Positions 34,968-43,841 of a stretch of 64,000 bases of DNA are shown piece after piece (positions within the stretch are counted from its first letter, which is position 1; every line of letters begins with the position of its first letter). The stretch comes from Ruminococcus sp. (GTDB taxonomy: Bacteria; Bacillota; Clostridia; Oscillospirales; Acutalibacteraceae): contig JAFRCW010000007.1 in NCBI GenBank assembly GCA_017404145.1, forward strand, positions 16,901-80,900. The letters run 5' to 3'. Position numbers and translations under genes: made by a program. Under the pieces are notes generated by a model that saw only the letters and a list, made by a program, of their open reading frames with translations, had not been told where the DNA came from and did not search any database.

Positions 34968-35801
34968 ATGGCAGAAAATGTGAATGAAGTCGGCAGAACT
35001 GTCGACACCGGCTGCTCCGAGCCTGTATGTGTGGATGCGAGACGCGTCTATGACAGCTGCGGCGATAAGGACTGTCTTGCCGATCTGCGTGTATTCTTCA
35101 CCGAACAGGGACAAAGCGTGATCGACGAAGCGGCGTCTGTCCGTCTCAGAGACGCCGACGTCCTCAACGTAATGCTTGATATCGAGCCGGTACCGTTCCA
35201 CCGCGGGTTTTATTCGATCGATATGACATACTTCTTTTTGGTAACGCTGGATGTATTTACGACGCCCTGCACCACGCCTACGCAGGTGAGCGGACTGTGT
35301 ATCTCATCCAAAAAGGTAATTCTCTACGGCTCGGAGGGCAGCGTTCGAGTGTTCTCGTCTGATTTTTCCAATGATGACTATGACATACAGAATTTACCGT
35401 CGCAGAATCTTCCTGTCGCAAATGTACAGGTTGCACAACCTATCGCGCTGGCGGCGTCTTTGAAGCCGAAATGTCAGTGCCACAACTGCAATATTCCCTG
35501 CAAGGTGCCTTCTGCGATCTCTAAGATGATCGGCGGTCAGATCACTGACGGCGGAGAAAATGTTGTTCTTGCCACCTTAGGCGTATTCTCTATCGTACAG
35601 CTGCTTCGTAATGTGCAGATGCTTCTGCCGTCTTACGACTTCTGTATTCCCGAGAAGAGCTGCGCCGGCGGTACCGACAGCCCGTGCGAGATGTTCTCCC
35701 GCCTTGACTTCCCGACAGACGAGTTCTTCCCGCCTTCGGTCGCGGATACACAGGGAGAAAGCGGCTCCGGCTGCGGCTGCAACTGCAATAATAATAACTG
35801 A
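34968..35801 (+). CDS. conserved Clostridia protein of unknown function
   Basis: A 277-residue soluble protein with no signal peptide. The N-terminal VYDSCGDKDCLADLRVFFTEQGQ and the middle VEPVPFHRGFYSIDMTYFFLVTLDVF look like conserved blocks that I have seen in uncharacterised clostridial proteins. Cysteines cluster at CQCHNCNIPC (about residue 167) and the protein ends in GSGCGCNCNNNN. Cys-rich tails and the mixed beta pattern are reminiscent of spore-surface or capsid-like proteins, but this is not proven. Its ribosome binding site lies in a strong hairpin. Confidence 0.7.
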   Translation: MAENVNEVGRTVDTGCSEPVCVDARRVYDSCGDKDCLADLRVFFTEQGQSVIDEAASVRLRDADVLNVMLDIEPVPFHRGFYSIDMTYFFLVTLDVFTTPCTTPTQVSGLCISSKKVILYGSEGSVRVFSSDFSNDDYDIQNLPSQNLPVANVQVAQPIALAASLKPKCQCHNCNIPCKVPSAISKMIGGQITDGGENVVLATLGVFSIVQLLRNVQMLLPSYDFCIPEKSCAGGTDSPCEMFSRLDFPTDEFFPPSVADTQGESGSGCGCNCNNNN

Positions 35802-35823
35802 TTTATAAAAGTATTATCCATTG

Positions 35824-35855
35824 AAAAACGACGCGGAAAATCCGTGTCGTTTTTT
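35824..35855 (+). terminator. terminator of the conserved 277-residue protein gene
   Basis: The arms aaaaacgacgcgga and tccgtgtcgttttt pair with one mismatch and have a four-base loop. Confidence 0.8.
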
Positions 35856-35856
35856 C

Positions 35857-35885
35857 TTGAATTCGTTTTGTATTTATGGTATGAT
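35857..35885 (+). promoter_or_regulatory. promoter of the AT-rich two-gene island
   Basis: TTGAAT at 35857 and TATGAT at 35880, spacer 17, right after the preceding terminator. Confidence 0.6.
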
Positions 35886-35911
35886 TTTTTAAAAGGAAAT
35901 GAGGAGGAAGA

Positions 35912-37171
35912 ATGATGTTTTGTAGAATAATTAAAGCGTTTTTATCTGTTCTAATTTTTTTATCTCTTCTAATTTTATCTGTTTTTAGTTCTTTTGCAAC
36001 GGAAAATAAGTATTATCTTGGTGAAGCTGTAAAAACTGGATGGGATAATGGATATAAAGACGAAAACAAAATCAAAGAAGGTGATCCTCATTTTAATTGG
36101 AAACTGGGTCAGTTTTATGTTGAAGGATATTCTACTGTAGTACAACCAGATGATAAGCCCATTTTTTTAAAAAATGTCGGTGATACTGTCCAACTATGGT
36201 TTGAATTACAACAAGATATTGATAAACTGAATGATGATGAAAATTTATCTATCTCAGAAGATAGTAATGGATTTGATTATTATTTTAGCGTACCTAAAAC
36301 AAATTTTCAGCGTGGAGCTTTGATTATCCGTAAGACGGATTACACTAATGAAAAATCTGATCCAACTATTTATACTGACTATCTTGCAGCAAAAGCATCG
36401 CCTGATGCTGACACAGAGGTCGACCTTTTTGAGGAGGGAGACTATGAGGTTGCACTTGATTATGAAATAAAAAATGATCCCAGAAAAATCTTTGATGTTT
36501 CTATTATCCCAACTTATACTAATTACCGTATCTTTTTTGAGTTCTCAGTTCGAAATGGTAATTGCATGGTTTATCCATTTGATGTGAAGACAAAGGGAGA
36601 GCTTACAAACGCTGCTGTTACAGAGAATGGATTTTATCTCGATTTTGCAAATTCAAGATACTTAGATATCAATATAAAAAAAGAAGTATTGAACGAGGGC
36701 GCTAACGGACTTGTTGAAGATACTCGTTTTAACAGACCGGCAAAAGACGGTGAAATGTATACAGAAGAAGGTATTTACACAATTACTGTAAGTAATAAAT
36801 ATACCGGGCAACTAACAACAAAAAAGATTTATGTTGGCACTAATGATACTATGAAAGCTGTTGCTGCTACAGGTTTATCGATTGAAGAAGTTCAAGAATA
36901 CATTTCGGATGGTGCAACCGTTGAAACAGATGGCTCAATTACTCTTTCAAATAATGAGACAATTGCTGTCCAAACAACAGATACACTGGAAAACGAGTCA
37001 ACATCAGAATCAACAATTGTTTTGTTTGTGAAAGACAATCTTATCTGGATCATAATTGGTTGTTCATTACTTTTAGTTATTGTTATCGTTATTATCATAT
37101 TTTCTTCGAAAAAGAGAAAGAAGAACAAAATAAAAGCAAAAAAGGAATTTGACAATATGGTGGAGAAGTAA
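35912..37171 (+). CDS. secreted, membrane-anchored protein of unknown function
   Basis: A 419-residue protein with a signal peptide (hydrophobic to about residue 28, cut near SFATEN) and one C-terminal membrane helix (about 375-397), followed by the basic tail SSKKRKKNKIKAKK. The extracellular part is beta-rich, with segments such as FLKNVGDTVQLWFELQQDID and EEGIYTITVSNKYTGQLTTKKIYVG that look like immunoglobulin-like folds. A Thr/Ser/Glu stalk precedes the anchor. Base composition is clearly more AT-rich than the neighbours. It sits four bases upstream of the putative toxin lipoprotein and may present, export or restrain it. I do not recognise a family. Confidence 0.7.
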   Translation: MMFCRIIKAFLSVLIFLSLLILSVFSSFATENKYYLGEAVKTGWDNGYKDENKIKEGDPHFNWKLGQFYVEGYSTVVQPDDKPIFLKNVGDTVQLWFELQQDIDKLNDDENLSISEDSNGFDYYFSVPKTNFQRGALIIRKTDYTNEKSDPTIYTDYLAAKASPDADTEVDLFEEGDYEVALDYEIKNDPRKIFDVSIIPTYTNYRIFFEFSVRNGNCMVYPFDVKTKGELTNAAVTENGFYLDFANSRYLDINIKKEVLNEGANGLVEDTRFNRPAKDGEMYTEEGIYTITVSNKYTGQLTTKKIYVGTNDTMKAVAATGLSIEEVQEYISDGATVETDGSITLSNNETIAVQTTDTLENESTSESTIVLFVKDNLIWIIIGCSLLLVIVIVIIIFSSKKRKKNKIKAKKEFDNMVEK

Positions 37172-37175
37172 TAAT

Positions 37176-38378
37176 ATGATCGTTGTTAAGAGAATACTAT
37201 CGTTAATACTAGTTATATCAATTCTTTCTTTAGCGCTTGTTGGTTGTAATTCAAACGATCAAAACGATATAGCAACATCAAATGAAGCCCCAACAGTTGA
37301 GTTGGCTGATATAGATGATTTAGTTTTAGAAGATGATAAAATTGCTCAGAGTTTTTCTGGTTTAGATGACTCAGGCTTATTACAGTATATTAAAGATTCG
37401 GTTTATAGCGATCTGTCTTTACAACTTAATAGTGATAATTATAATATCGAAGGAATATCAACTATATATCTTTCTCAAGAATATATTGACGATGTCCTAT
37501 ATAATTCAAAAGAAAATCTATATTTTGGTTATACAAAATCCGAATTACAAGAACAATTTTCTGGTTCACAATATGTTTTTTCATTAGATGAAAACGGTAA
37601 AACAATAGTTAAAGAATTTGAACCTTATGATGATACATATGAAAAAATTCTTTTAAATGTTGCAATAGGTACTGGAGTTATTCTTGTATGTGTTGTGGTT
37701 ACTGTAGCAACAGATGGAGCAGATCTTCCTGTAGCTGCAATTTTTGCTGCTTCTGCTGAATCGGGTGCGATAGCAGCATTATGTTCAACGGTTATTAGTG
37801 GTGCTACAGCTGGTATTGTAACAGGAATCGAAACACACGATTTTGATGAATCCATGAAAGCTGCTGCACTATCGGGAAGTGAAGGCTTTAAATGGGGTGC
37901 AATCGGAGGCGCTATTACAGGCGGATTAAGTAAAGCATTTGAGATAGTATCATCATCTGCAACAGTTGTATCTGAGGTTGCTATTCCGACGCCAAGGCAA
38001 TCGGAAATTGCAGCCCTTGAAATGTATGGAGGAGAGGAACAAATATCATTCTTAAATGGAATAGAGGTTCCGTATGGTACAATCGGTTCCTCAAGACCTG
38101 ATATAATCAGAGAGGTTGACGGTGTATTAGAAGCAATAGAAGTTAAAAACTATTGTTTAACCAGTGAACAAAACGTATATAATTTAGCAAAAGAATTAAC
38201 AAGAGAAATAAGCGAAAGAGGTGCTAACCTTCCCCCTAATTCATTACAAAGAGTTCTTTTGGATGTAAGTGGTCGAGAATACACATATTCTTTTGTTCTT
38301 AAGATTAAGTCTTTTCTTCAAAATACTCTGGAAAGTATTTACCCAAATATTCCGATAGATATTGTTGGAGCTATATAA
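37176..38378 (+). CDS. putative polymorphic-toxin lipoprotein with PD-(D/E)XK-like C-terminus
   Basis: A 400-residue protein. A lipobox ends the signal peptide (SLALVGC, about residue 24). An acidic N-terminal region is followed by a Gly/Ala-rich hydrophobic segment (about residues 150-260) with VAIGTGVILVCVVVTVATD, IFAASAESGAIAALCST and AALSGSEGFKWGAIGGA. That segment resembles the pre-toxin region of clostridial polymorphic toxins. The C-terminal 130 residues read RPDIIREVDGVLEAIEVKNY, a spacing that fits the D...ExK core of restriction-like nucleases. No immunity gene follows; the next gene is on the other strand. AT-rich composition suggests transfer. Confidence 0.6.
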   Translation: MIVVKRILSLILVISILSLALVGCNSNDQNDIATSNEAPTVELADIDDLVLEDDKIAQSFSGLDDSGLLQYIKDSVYSDLSLQLNSDNYNIEGISTIYLSQEYIDDVLYNSKENLYFGYTKSELQEQFSGSQYVFSLDENGKTIVKEFEPYDDTYEKILLNVAIGTGVILVCVVVTVATDGADLPVAAIFAASAESGAIAALCSTVISGATAGIVTGIETHDFDESMKAAALSGSEGFKWGAIGGAITGGLSKAFEIVSSSATVVSEVAIPTPRQSEIAALEMYGGEEQISFLNGIEVPYGTIGSSRPDIIREVDGVLEAIEVKNYCLTSEQNVYNLAKELTREISERGANLPPNSLQRVLLDVSGREYTYSFVLKIKSFLQNTLESIYPNIPIDIVGAI

Positions 38379-38382
38379 TAAC

Positions 38383-38413
38383 TGCCGCCACAATCCTTTA
38401 ATGTGGCGGCAAT
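38383..38413. terminator. terminator between the toxin-like gene and the HAD gene
   Basis: The perfect ten-base arms tgccgccaca / tgtggcggca are flanked by T-run and A-rich sequence, convergent genes. Confidence 0.85.
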
Positions 38414-38414
38414 T

Positions 38415-38999
38415 TTATATATGTATCTTCTTTTTGTGATAGGAGAAGTCCCACGAGATGCGTTCTTCTCCTTTGACGATGAAGGCTCTTTTCGCGAGCT
38501 TTGCCAGCGGCTCGTCCGAGTAACTGTCGGAATAGAAATCGTCGATTAGGGCGTCGGGATAGATTTCGCGAAATCTCTTGACCTTTTCTTCATAGTAGCA
38601 GTTCTCGCTCAGCGGAGTACCGTCGGTAGGGGAGACCTTTGACGCGATCACGTGAATGTTCAGATGTTTTTCCAAAGGTTTCAGCAAAAATTCGGGAGAA
38701 GCGGAAACGATGACGTCATCCTCTCGTTTTTGCTCCAAATAATACGCCTTCATATTCCTGATATGCGAATCCCAGAATTTTTCGACTTCTGTTTCCGTAT
38801 CAACCGATTTTAGAAAACGGTAGAGCTTCCCCTTGAACTCTGTTTTGGTGCCGATGTTCAGCACATAGTACCTGACGGTAACACCGAGAATATAGGGGAG
38901 ATACAGCAGTGTTTTAGGGTGATGCGTAAAGCAATAGAGACAGAAATCCGCTGTAGAATCACCGTTGTAGATGGTTTTGTCCATATCATAAACGTTCAT
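38415..38999 (-). CDS. HAD-superfamily phosphatase (HAD-IB type)
   Basis: A 194-residue hydrolase. Motif I is NVYDMDKTIYNGDST with the nucleophile Asp, motif II the Ser in IVSASPEFLL, and motif III/IV DALIDDFYSDSYSDEPL. The helical cap lies between motifs I and II. The substrate may be a phosphoserine-like or lipid-linked phosphomonoester but cannot be read from the sequence. An in-frame ATG at 39011 would add four residues; ATG 38999 fits the family start better. A minus-strand promoter (TTGTAT, TATAAT, spacer 17) lies just upstream near 39030-39060. Confidence 0.85.
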   Translation of the reverse strand: MNVYDMDKTIYNGDSTADFCLYCFTHHPKTLLYLPYILGVTVRYYVLNIGTKTEFKGKLYRFLKSVDTETEVEKFWDSHIRNMKAYYLEQKREDDVIVSASPEFLLKPLEKHLNIHVIASKVSPTDGTPLSENCYYEEKVKRFREIYPDALIDDFYSDSYSDEPLAKLAKRAFIVKGEERISWDFSYHKKKIHI

Positions 39000-39145
39000 A
39001 AAAACACCCATAATTCTTTATTACAGCTTCATTATACTTTGAGCAAGATAAAAATACAATATATTCCGTTTTAAAATTCATATTTTGTTAATTTATGTCA
39101 CTTCTCCATATGCTACAATGAATACAGAATATGGAGGAATAGGCT

Positions 39146-40057
39146 TTGTTCGGATATATCAGAATTGACAGGGAGGCGCTCAGCGAGCAGGACTACGAGC
39201 ATTATCGCGCTGTGTACTGCTCTTTGTGCCGTCAGCTCGGAAAAGAATATTCAGTCTTTGCGAGATTCATCCTCAGTTATGACTGTACCTTTTATGCGCT
39301 GCTCATCATGTCTTTGACAGAGGACTGTCCCGAATTTCAAGACAGCAGGTGTCGTTTTAATCCGACTAAAAAGTGTTCTTATTGCAGTTCTGATACAAAA
39401 GCGCTCTCTCAAACCGCAGCGCTGTCTGTTTCTACCGCATATTTCAAGCTGATCGACAATATTCAGGATTCCGGCTTTTTCAAGAAACTCGGCTGTCGGA
39501 TCATCAAACCGCTGTTCTCCCGATGGAGAAACAAAGCAAAGGGAAAATATCCTTTTATTGACGAAGCGGTTGAAGAAATGATGCATCGACAGGAGAAAGC
39601 GGAGAAGAATCCGCGCTGTACCATAGATGAAGCCGCTGATCCGACTGCGACTATGCTTTCCCGGATTTGTTCTTCTGTTCCTGAGAGCTTCAACTTGAAG
39701 CTGAGCTTTGACAAAGAAAAGCAGACAAGGATCCTTTCCACGCTCGGATATTTTCTCGGCAGATGGATCTATCTGATAGACGCGGCGGATGATTTTGACG
39801 ATGATCAAAAAAATGGCGGGTTCAACCCCTTTGTGATCGCCGGTTATGATACAGAACATATTGTAGAGAATGTTCTGCCGGCTTTGAACCACTCCTTATC
39901 CGAGGTCCTTTTATCCTATGGGCTTTTGGATAAGGGCAGATACGATGTAATCATTTCCAACATTTTATATTCAGCGTGTCCGAAAGTACAAAAATCCACG
40001 CTTTCCAAATACGAAACGAATTCTGATCAACGGAGTAACGATGAAAAATCCTTATGA
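39146..40057 (+). CDS. DUF5685 family protein
   Basis: A 303-residue protein with the N-terminal [35 protein letters not shown], a cysteine pair region KKCSYC and helix-rich remainder ending with [25 protein letters not shown]. The acidic DAADDFDDD motif resembles the metal-binding aspartates of all-helical isoprenoid-type folds, but the reaction is unknown. Start TTG 39146 follows TGGAGGAAT. The stop overlaps the J-domain gene by 17 bases, so they are likely translated together. Confidence 0.8.
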   Translation: MFGYIRIDREALSEQDYEHYRAVYCSLCRQLGKEYSVFARFILSYDCTFYALLIMSLTEDCPEFQDSRCRFNPTKKCSYCSSDTKALSQTAALSVSTAYFKLIDNIQDSGFFKKLGCRIIKPLFSRWRNKAKGKYPFIDEAVEEMMHRQEKAEKNPRCTIDEAADPTATMLSRICSSVPESFNLKLSFDKEKQTRILSTLGYFLGRWIYLIDAADDFDDDQKNGGFNPFVIAGYDTEHIVENVLPALNHSLSEVLLSYGLLDKGRYDVIISNILYSACPKVQKSTLSKYETNSDQRSNDEKSL

Positions 40058-40655
40058 GGTCTTGGGCGTGTCCGAGACCGCTACCGATGAAGAAATCAAA
40101 ACAGCATACAGAAAACTCGCAAAGAAGTATCATCCCGATAACTACAACGATTCTCCCTTGGCGGACGTTGCCGAGGAAAAGATGAAGGAAGTCAACGAGG
40201 CATATGATACGATCTGCGATATGAGAAAGAACGGGGGACAGAGCTCCTATTCTCAGGGCAGCTACGGGACGCAGGGCTCCTATACGCGAACCTCCTATCC
40301 CGACGTCCGCTCCTTTATCCAGAACGGCAGACTCGATGACGCCGAGGCGATATTAAACGGCGTTGCCCCGGGCTCCCGCAACGCGGAGTGGTTTTTCCTG
40401 ATGGGGATGATTTATTCCCGCAGAGGCTTTTCCGAGCAGGCTTACAGCTACTTTACCAGAGCCTATCAGATGGAGCCGAACAATATGGAGTTCAAAGCAG
40501 CGTATGAGAATATGAACCGCAGAAGAACCTATCAGAACCCAGGATATACGACATCCGACTACGGCGGATGCTCTGCCTGCGATATCTGTACCGGTCTGAT
40601 GTGTGCGGACTGCCTGTGCAGCTGCTGCGGTTCCGGCGGAAGGATGTGCTGTTGA
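40041..40655 (+). CDS. J-domain protein with cysteine-rich tail
   Basis: A 204-residue protein. Residues 1-65 are a J domain ([31 protein letters not shown] with the HPD triad that stimulates Hsp70). A TPR-like helical repeat ([38 protein letters not shown]) follows, and then a very cysteine-rich tail, [20 protein letters not shown], ending CC. The tail could bind metal or be lipid-modified. It overlaps both neighbours, forming a three-gene translational unit with the DUF5685 protein and a membrane protein. Confidence 0.85.
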   Translation: MKNPYEVLGVSETATDEEIKTAYRKLAKKYHPDNYNDSPLADVAEEKMKEVNEAYDTICDMRKNGGQSSYSQGSYGTQGSYTRTSYPDVRSFIQNGRLDDAEAILNGVAPGSRNAEWFFLMGMIYSRRGFSEQAYSYFTRAYQMEPNNMEFKAAYENMNRRRTYQNPGYTTSDYGGCSACDICTGLMCADCLCSCCGSGGRMCC

Positions 40656-41191
40656 TGAAAACCTCATTAAAAATATCCATAGGCGGCATTATTGCCGCCT
40701 TATCCATTGTCCTGATGTTTTTGACTTCGATCGTTCCGTTTGGCACTTATGCTTTTCCGATGATATCGGGTATTCTTTTATGTGTGATCGTCATTGAAAT
40801 CAACTATCCGTGGGCGTTTGCGACATGGTTCGCAGTATCGGTGTTGTCGCTTCTGATCCTTACCGATAAAGAAGCGGCGCTGTATTATGCGGCGTTCTTC
40901 GGTTTTTATCCGATTATCAAGAGCTTTATCGAAAGACTTCGTTTTAAAGCTTTGCAGTATCTCATCAAATACGTGATATTCAACGTGTGTATGATTGCTG
41001 CGTTTTTCATCGGAATTTTCCTGCTGTCGGTGCCGAAAGAGAGCTTTTATCTATTCGGGTTCTATCTTCCTTGGGTGTTTTTGATCGCGGGCAATCTGTT
41101 TTTTATTCTCTATGATATTTGTGTAACAAGACTGGTTACAATTTATTTGATAAAGTGGCATAAAAAAATCAGAAAGAATACAAAGCTGTAA
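40655..41191 (+). CDS. small multi-pass membrane protein
   Basis: A 178-residue protein with five hydrophobic segments. It opens LKISIGGIIAALSIVLMFLTSIVPFGTYAFPMISG, which resembles the first helices of ECF-transporter S components or small permeases, but no substrate motif can be recognised. The ATG overlaps the stop of the J-domain gene by one base (TGATG). It ends with a basic KWHKKIRKNTKL tail in the cytosol. Probably acts with the J-domain protein at the membrane. Confidence 0.65.
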   Translation: MKTSLKISIGGIIAALSIVLMFLTSIVPFGTYAFPMISGILLCVIVIEINYPWAFATWFAVSVLSLLILTDKEAALYYAAFFGFYPIIKSFIERLRFKALQYLIKYVIFNVCMIAAFFIGIFLLSVPKESFYLFGFYLPWVFLIAGNLFFILYDICVTRLVTIYLIKWHKKIRKNTKL

Positions 41192-41260
41192 CTCACATTG
41201 AATTTATCGCTCCGACATAGTAGAATATATTCGTATTATTATGTAAAAGGAGGATGAGTG

Positions 41261-43786
41261 ATGAACAGCAGATTTTCTCTCTGTAAATGCTGTGTTACCG
41301 TGATGCTGATTCTGGCGATATCGCTTTCTTTTACGATGATTGCTCCTTCGGTATCCGCCGCCTCCAACACCTTATATACGACCGATGAAGTGAATATGCG
41401 TTCATCCGCTTCCTCCTCTTCCTCGGTGATCAGAACACTCTCTTCCGGTACGACGGTTACTTTGCTGGAGAACTCCTCTGACAACTGGGCATATGTGTCT
41501 GCCGGCGAGGGAAAAGGATATGTTTTCTGCGACTTTTTGCAGCCGACTTCCTCCTCTCTTGTGAAAATGGCGGGAAGAACTACCGATGACCTCAACTTCA
41601 GAGAAGGGAAGGGGACAGGCTCTTCCGTAATTACTGTGATTCCCGAGGATACGGTTGTGGATGTTACGGACAATACTGATGAAAACTGGGCAATGATCTC
41701 CTATTCCGGCAGGACCGGCTATGTCAGCAAGGATTATCTGGTGATTATGTTTACAATGGGGAAGGAGTCACAGCCTGTGACTCAACCGACTCAGGCTTCC
41801 GCTACCGCAGAGACAGACCCTCCCGAAAACAATCATAGAGACGCTTCGTTCTCCGATATTCCGTCTTTGTATAATTCATCTGTAACCGACCGGATGCTCG
41901 GTGAGGATACCGGCGTTTCTAAATTACTGATCAATCATACCTCACTGTATATTGACGTCAATCAGACGCAGAATCTTTCTACATTTAACAGCGAGGGTGT
42001 GCCGCAAAATTCATTTGTCAAATTTGAATCCTCTGCTCCGACTGTTGTCTCTGTTTCTTCCGACGGCGTGATCAGAGGCTTAGCCTCCGGCAGCGCTGTG
42101 ATCACCGCCCGTCATTACTACACCGGTCTGATCGCGAAGTGTGAAGTGACGGTCTCAGGTGATATCGAACCCACAGAACCGCCTACCGAAAAACCGACCG
42201 AGAAGCCTACGGAAATGCCCACCGAGAAACCTACTGAGAAACCTACACAGCCGCAGGTGAATGAAACGCTGTCTTTGAGCGCGAGTTCCGCTTCGGTTTA
42301 TGTCGGTTGTTATTATCAGTTGATCGCCAAATCCAATGTTTCTGTCAGCTTCAGTTCTTCCGATACTTCTATCGCTACAGTCGATTCTGACGGTATCGTC
42401 CTGACGAAAAAGAAGGGGACCGTTACGATCACGGCAAGGACGTCCGCCAAATCTGCGTCTTGTAAAATTGAAGTGATCTCCAACAAGGGCGTTAATATCT
42501 CCTATCTTTCCGCGACAGTGACCGCGGGCAAGACTTTCTTCAACGCTTCCTCTTCATCAGGAGTTACATGGAGCAGTCTGAATCCCGAAGTAGCTACGGT
42601 CAACAACGGTTTTATTCTCGGCGTCAAACCCGGAAAAGCCGTTATCTATGCCCAAACAGCAAACGGCGGAACGCACTGTCTTGTTACCGTTACCGATGCC
42701 GATCCGATTCGCTTTGCGTACGCTTCTCCGAACTGCGCTGCCAGAAATGCGACAGTTACATTGGTGGCGGTTACCGATCAAACCCGCTCCGCTGTCAAGT
42801 TTGAAGTGGGTTCACAGACGATAAATGCTACGTCAAAAACTTCCGAGGACGGTACTTACGTCTGGAAAGGTACGACCTCCTTCTCTTCCGCAGGAACCTA
42901 TCCCGTGCGCGCTTATTCTCAGAAAAACGGAAATTGGCTGACCTGCGACGACGCAGTCACCTCTGCTTTTGTTACATCGACCACCGATTATAAGACGACC
43001 ATTTGTGCCGAACGCCGCGTATCCGACGCGTGTGCGAACTTTATCTCTATCTGTGAAGGCTATATGCCGTCCGTGTACTACGATTCCTTTACCGGTGATC
43101 CTACCTTGGGATACGGTAAGCTTGTTTACAAAGGAGAGCAGTTCTATAATTCTTTGACCCATACGGAAGCGTACGCCTATTTGGTTCAGACGATCAATAA
43201 CGAGGGCTACGGCTCCGACGTCAGCGCTTTTCTCATCAATAACGGCGTGAAGTTCAATCAGCAACAGTTTGACTCTTTGGTTTGTTTTGTTTATAATACG
43301 GGTACAGGCGTGCTGACTGCCGACGATGAGGTCAATAACGCCATCCTTGATTGCGGTGACGGTTCGGGTTCGAAAACATCTTATTATCTCGACGCCAGCT
43401 ATGTTAATTTCAGAACCGGTCCCGGCACCGGATATGATGTGATCAAAACGCTTGACTACGGAACCTCCCTGACGCTGCTTTCAACTTCGAATTCAAGCTG
43501 GTACTATGTACAGATCCCCGACGGAACAAAAGGATATGTCTGCTCCGATTATGTCGGCAAACGTACCACAGGCGGAAATCTTGACTTGAATTATGTTAAA
43601 AAGCAAAATTATATCAACAAGATCTGCCAGTATCATCATGCCGGAGGCGGCTGTGTAAGAGGTTTGCTCAACCGCAGGATCGACGAGATGGAGATGTTCT
43701 TCTACGGAGACTACGATGTAGACTACGGCGCAAATAACTATAACATCAGTTTCACCTGTGCGAGGAACTCCTCTTTCCATAGCTAA
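41261..43786 (+). CDS. secreted SH3 / Ig-like (Big_2) / GH24 lysozyme
   Basis: An 841-residue secreted cell-wall hydrolase. A signal peptide (to about residue 29) is followed by two bacterial SH3 domains (about 35-160), a Big_2-like domain (about 215-298), a PTEKPT linker (about 301-330), two more Ig-like units, and another beta domain (about 485-565). Then comes a T4-type GH24 lysozyme with E599, D608 and T615 in CEGYMPSVYYDSFTGDPTLGYG-type spacing. Within that lysozyme an SH3 domain (about 706-768) is inserted; the terminal HHAGGGCVRGLLNRRIDEME resumes the fold. AAGGAGG sits seven bases before ATG 41261. Confidence 0.88.
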   Translation: MNSRFSLCKCCVTVMLILAISLSFTMIAPSVSAASNTLYTTDEVNMRSSASSSSSVIRTLSSGTTVTLLENSSDNWAYVSAGEGKGYVFCDFLQPTSSSLVKMAGRTTDDLNFREGKGTGSSVITVIPEDTVVDVTDNTDENWAMISYSGRTGYVSKDYLVIMFTMGKESQPVTQPTQASATAETDPPENNHRDASFSDIPSLYNSSVTDRMLGEDTGVSKLLINHTSLYIDVNQTQNLSTFNSEGVPQNSFVKFESSAPTVVSVSSDGVIRGLASGSAVITARHYYTGLIAKCEVTVSGDIEPTEPPTEKPTEKPTEMPTEKPTEKPTQPQVNETLSLSASSASVYVGCYYQLIAKSNVSVSFSSSDTSIATVDSDGIVLTKKKGTVTITARTSAKSASCKIEVISNKGVNISYLSATVTAGKTFFNASSSSGVTWSSLNPEVATVNNGFILGVKPGKAVIYAQTANGGTHCLVTVTDADPIRFAYASPNCAARNATVTLVAVTDQTRSAVKFEVGSQTINATSKTSEDGTYVWKGTTSFSSAGTYPVRAYSQKNGNWLTCDDAVTSAFVTSTTDYKTTICAERRVSDACANFISICEGYMPSVYYDSFTGDPTLGYGKLVYKGEQFYNSLTHTEAYAYLVQTINNEGYGSDVSAFLINNGVKFNQQQFDSLVCFVYNTGTGVLTADDEVNNAILDCGDGSGSKTSYYLDASYVNFRTGPGTGYDVIKTLDYGTSLTLLSTSNSSWYYVQIPDGTKGYVCSDYVGKRTTGGNLDLNYVKKQNYINKICQYHHAGGGCVRGLLNRRIDEMEMFFYGDYDVDYGANNYNISFTCARNSSFHS

Positions 43787-43841
43787 ATATCTTATTCATA
43801 AATGATACAAGCCCTGCATAGCTTTTCTTAGGAGGATTGCT

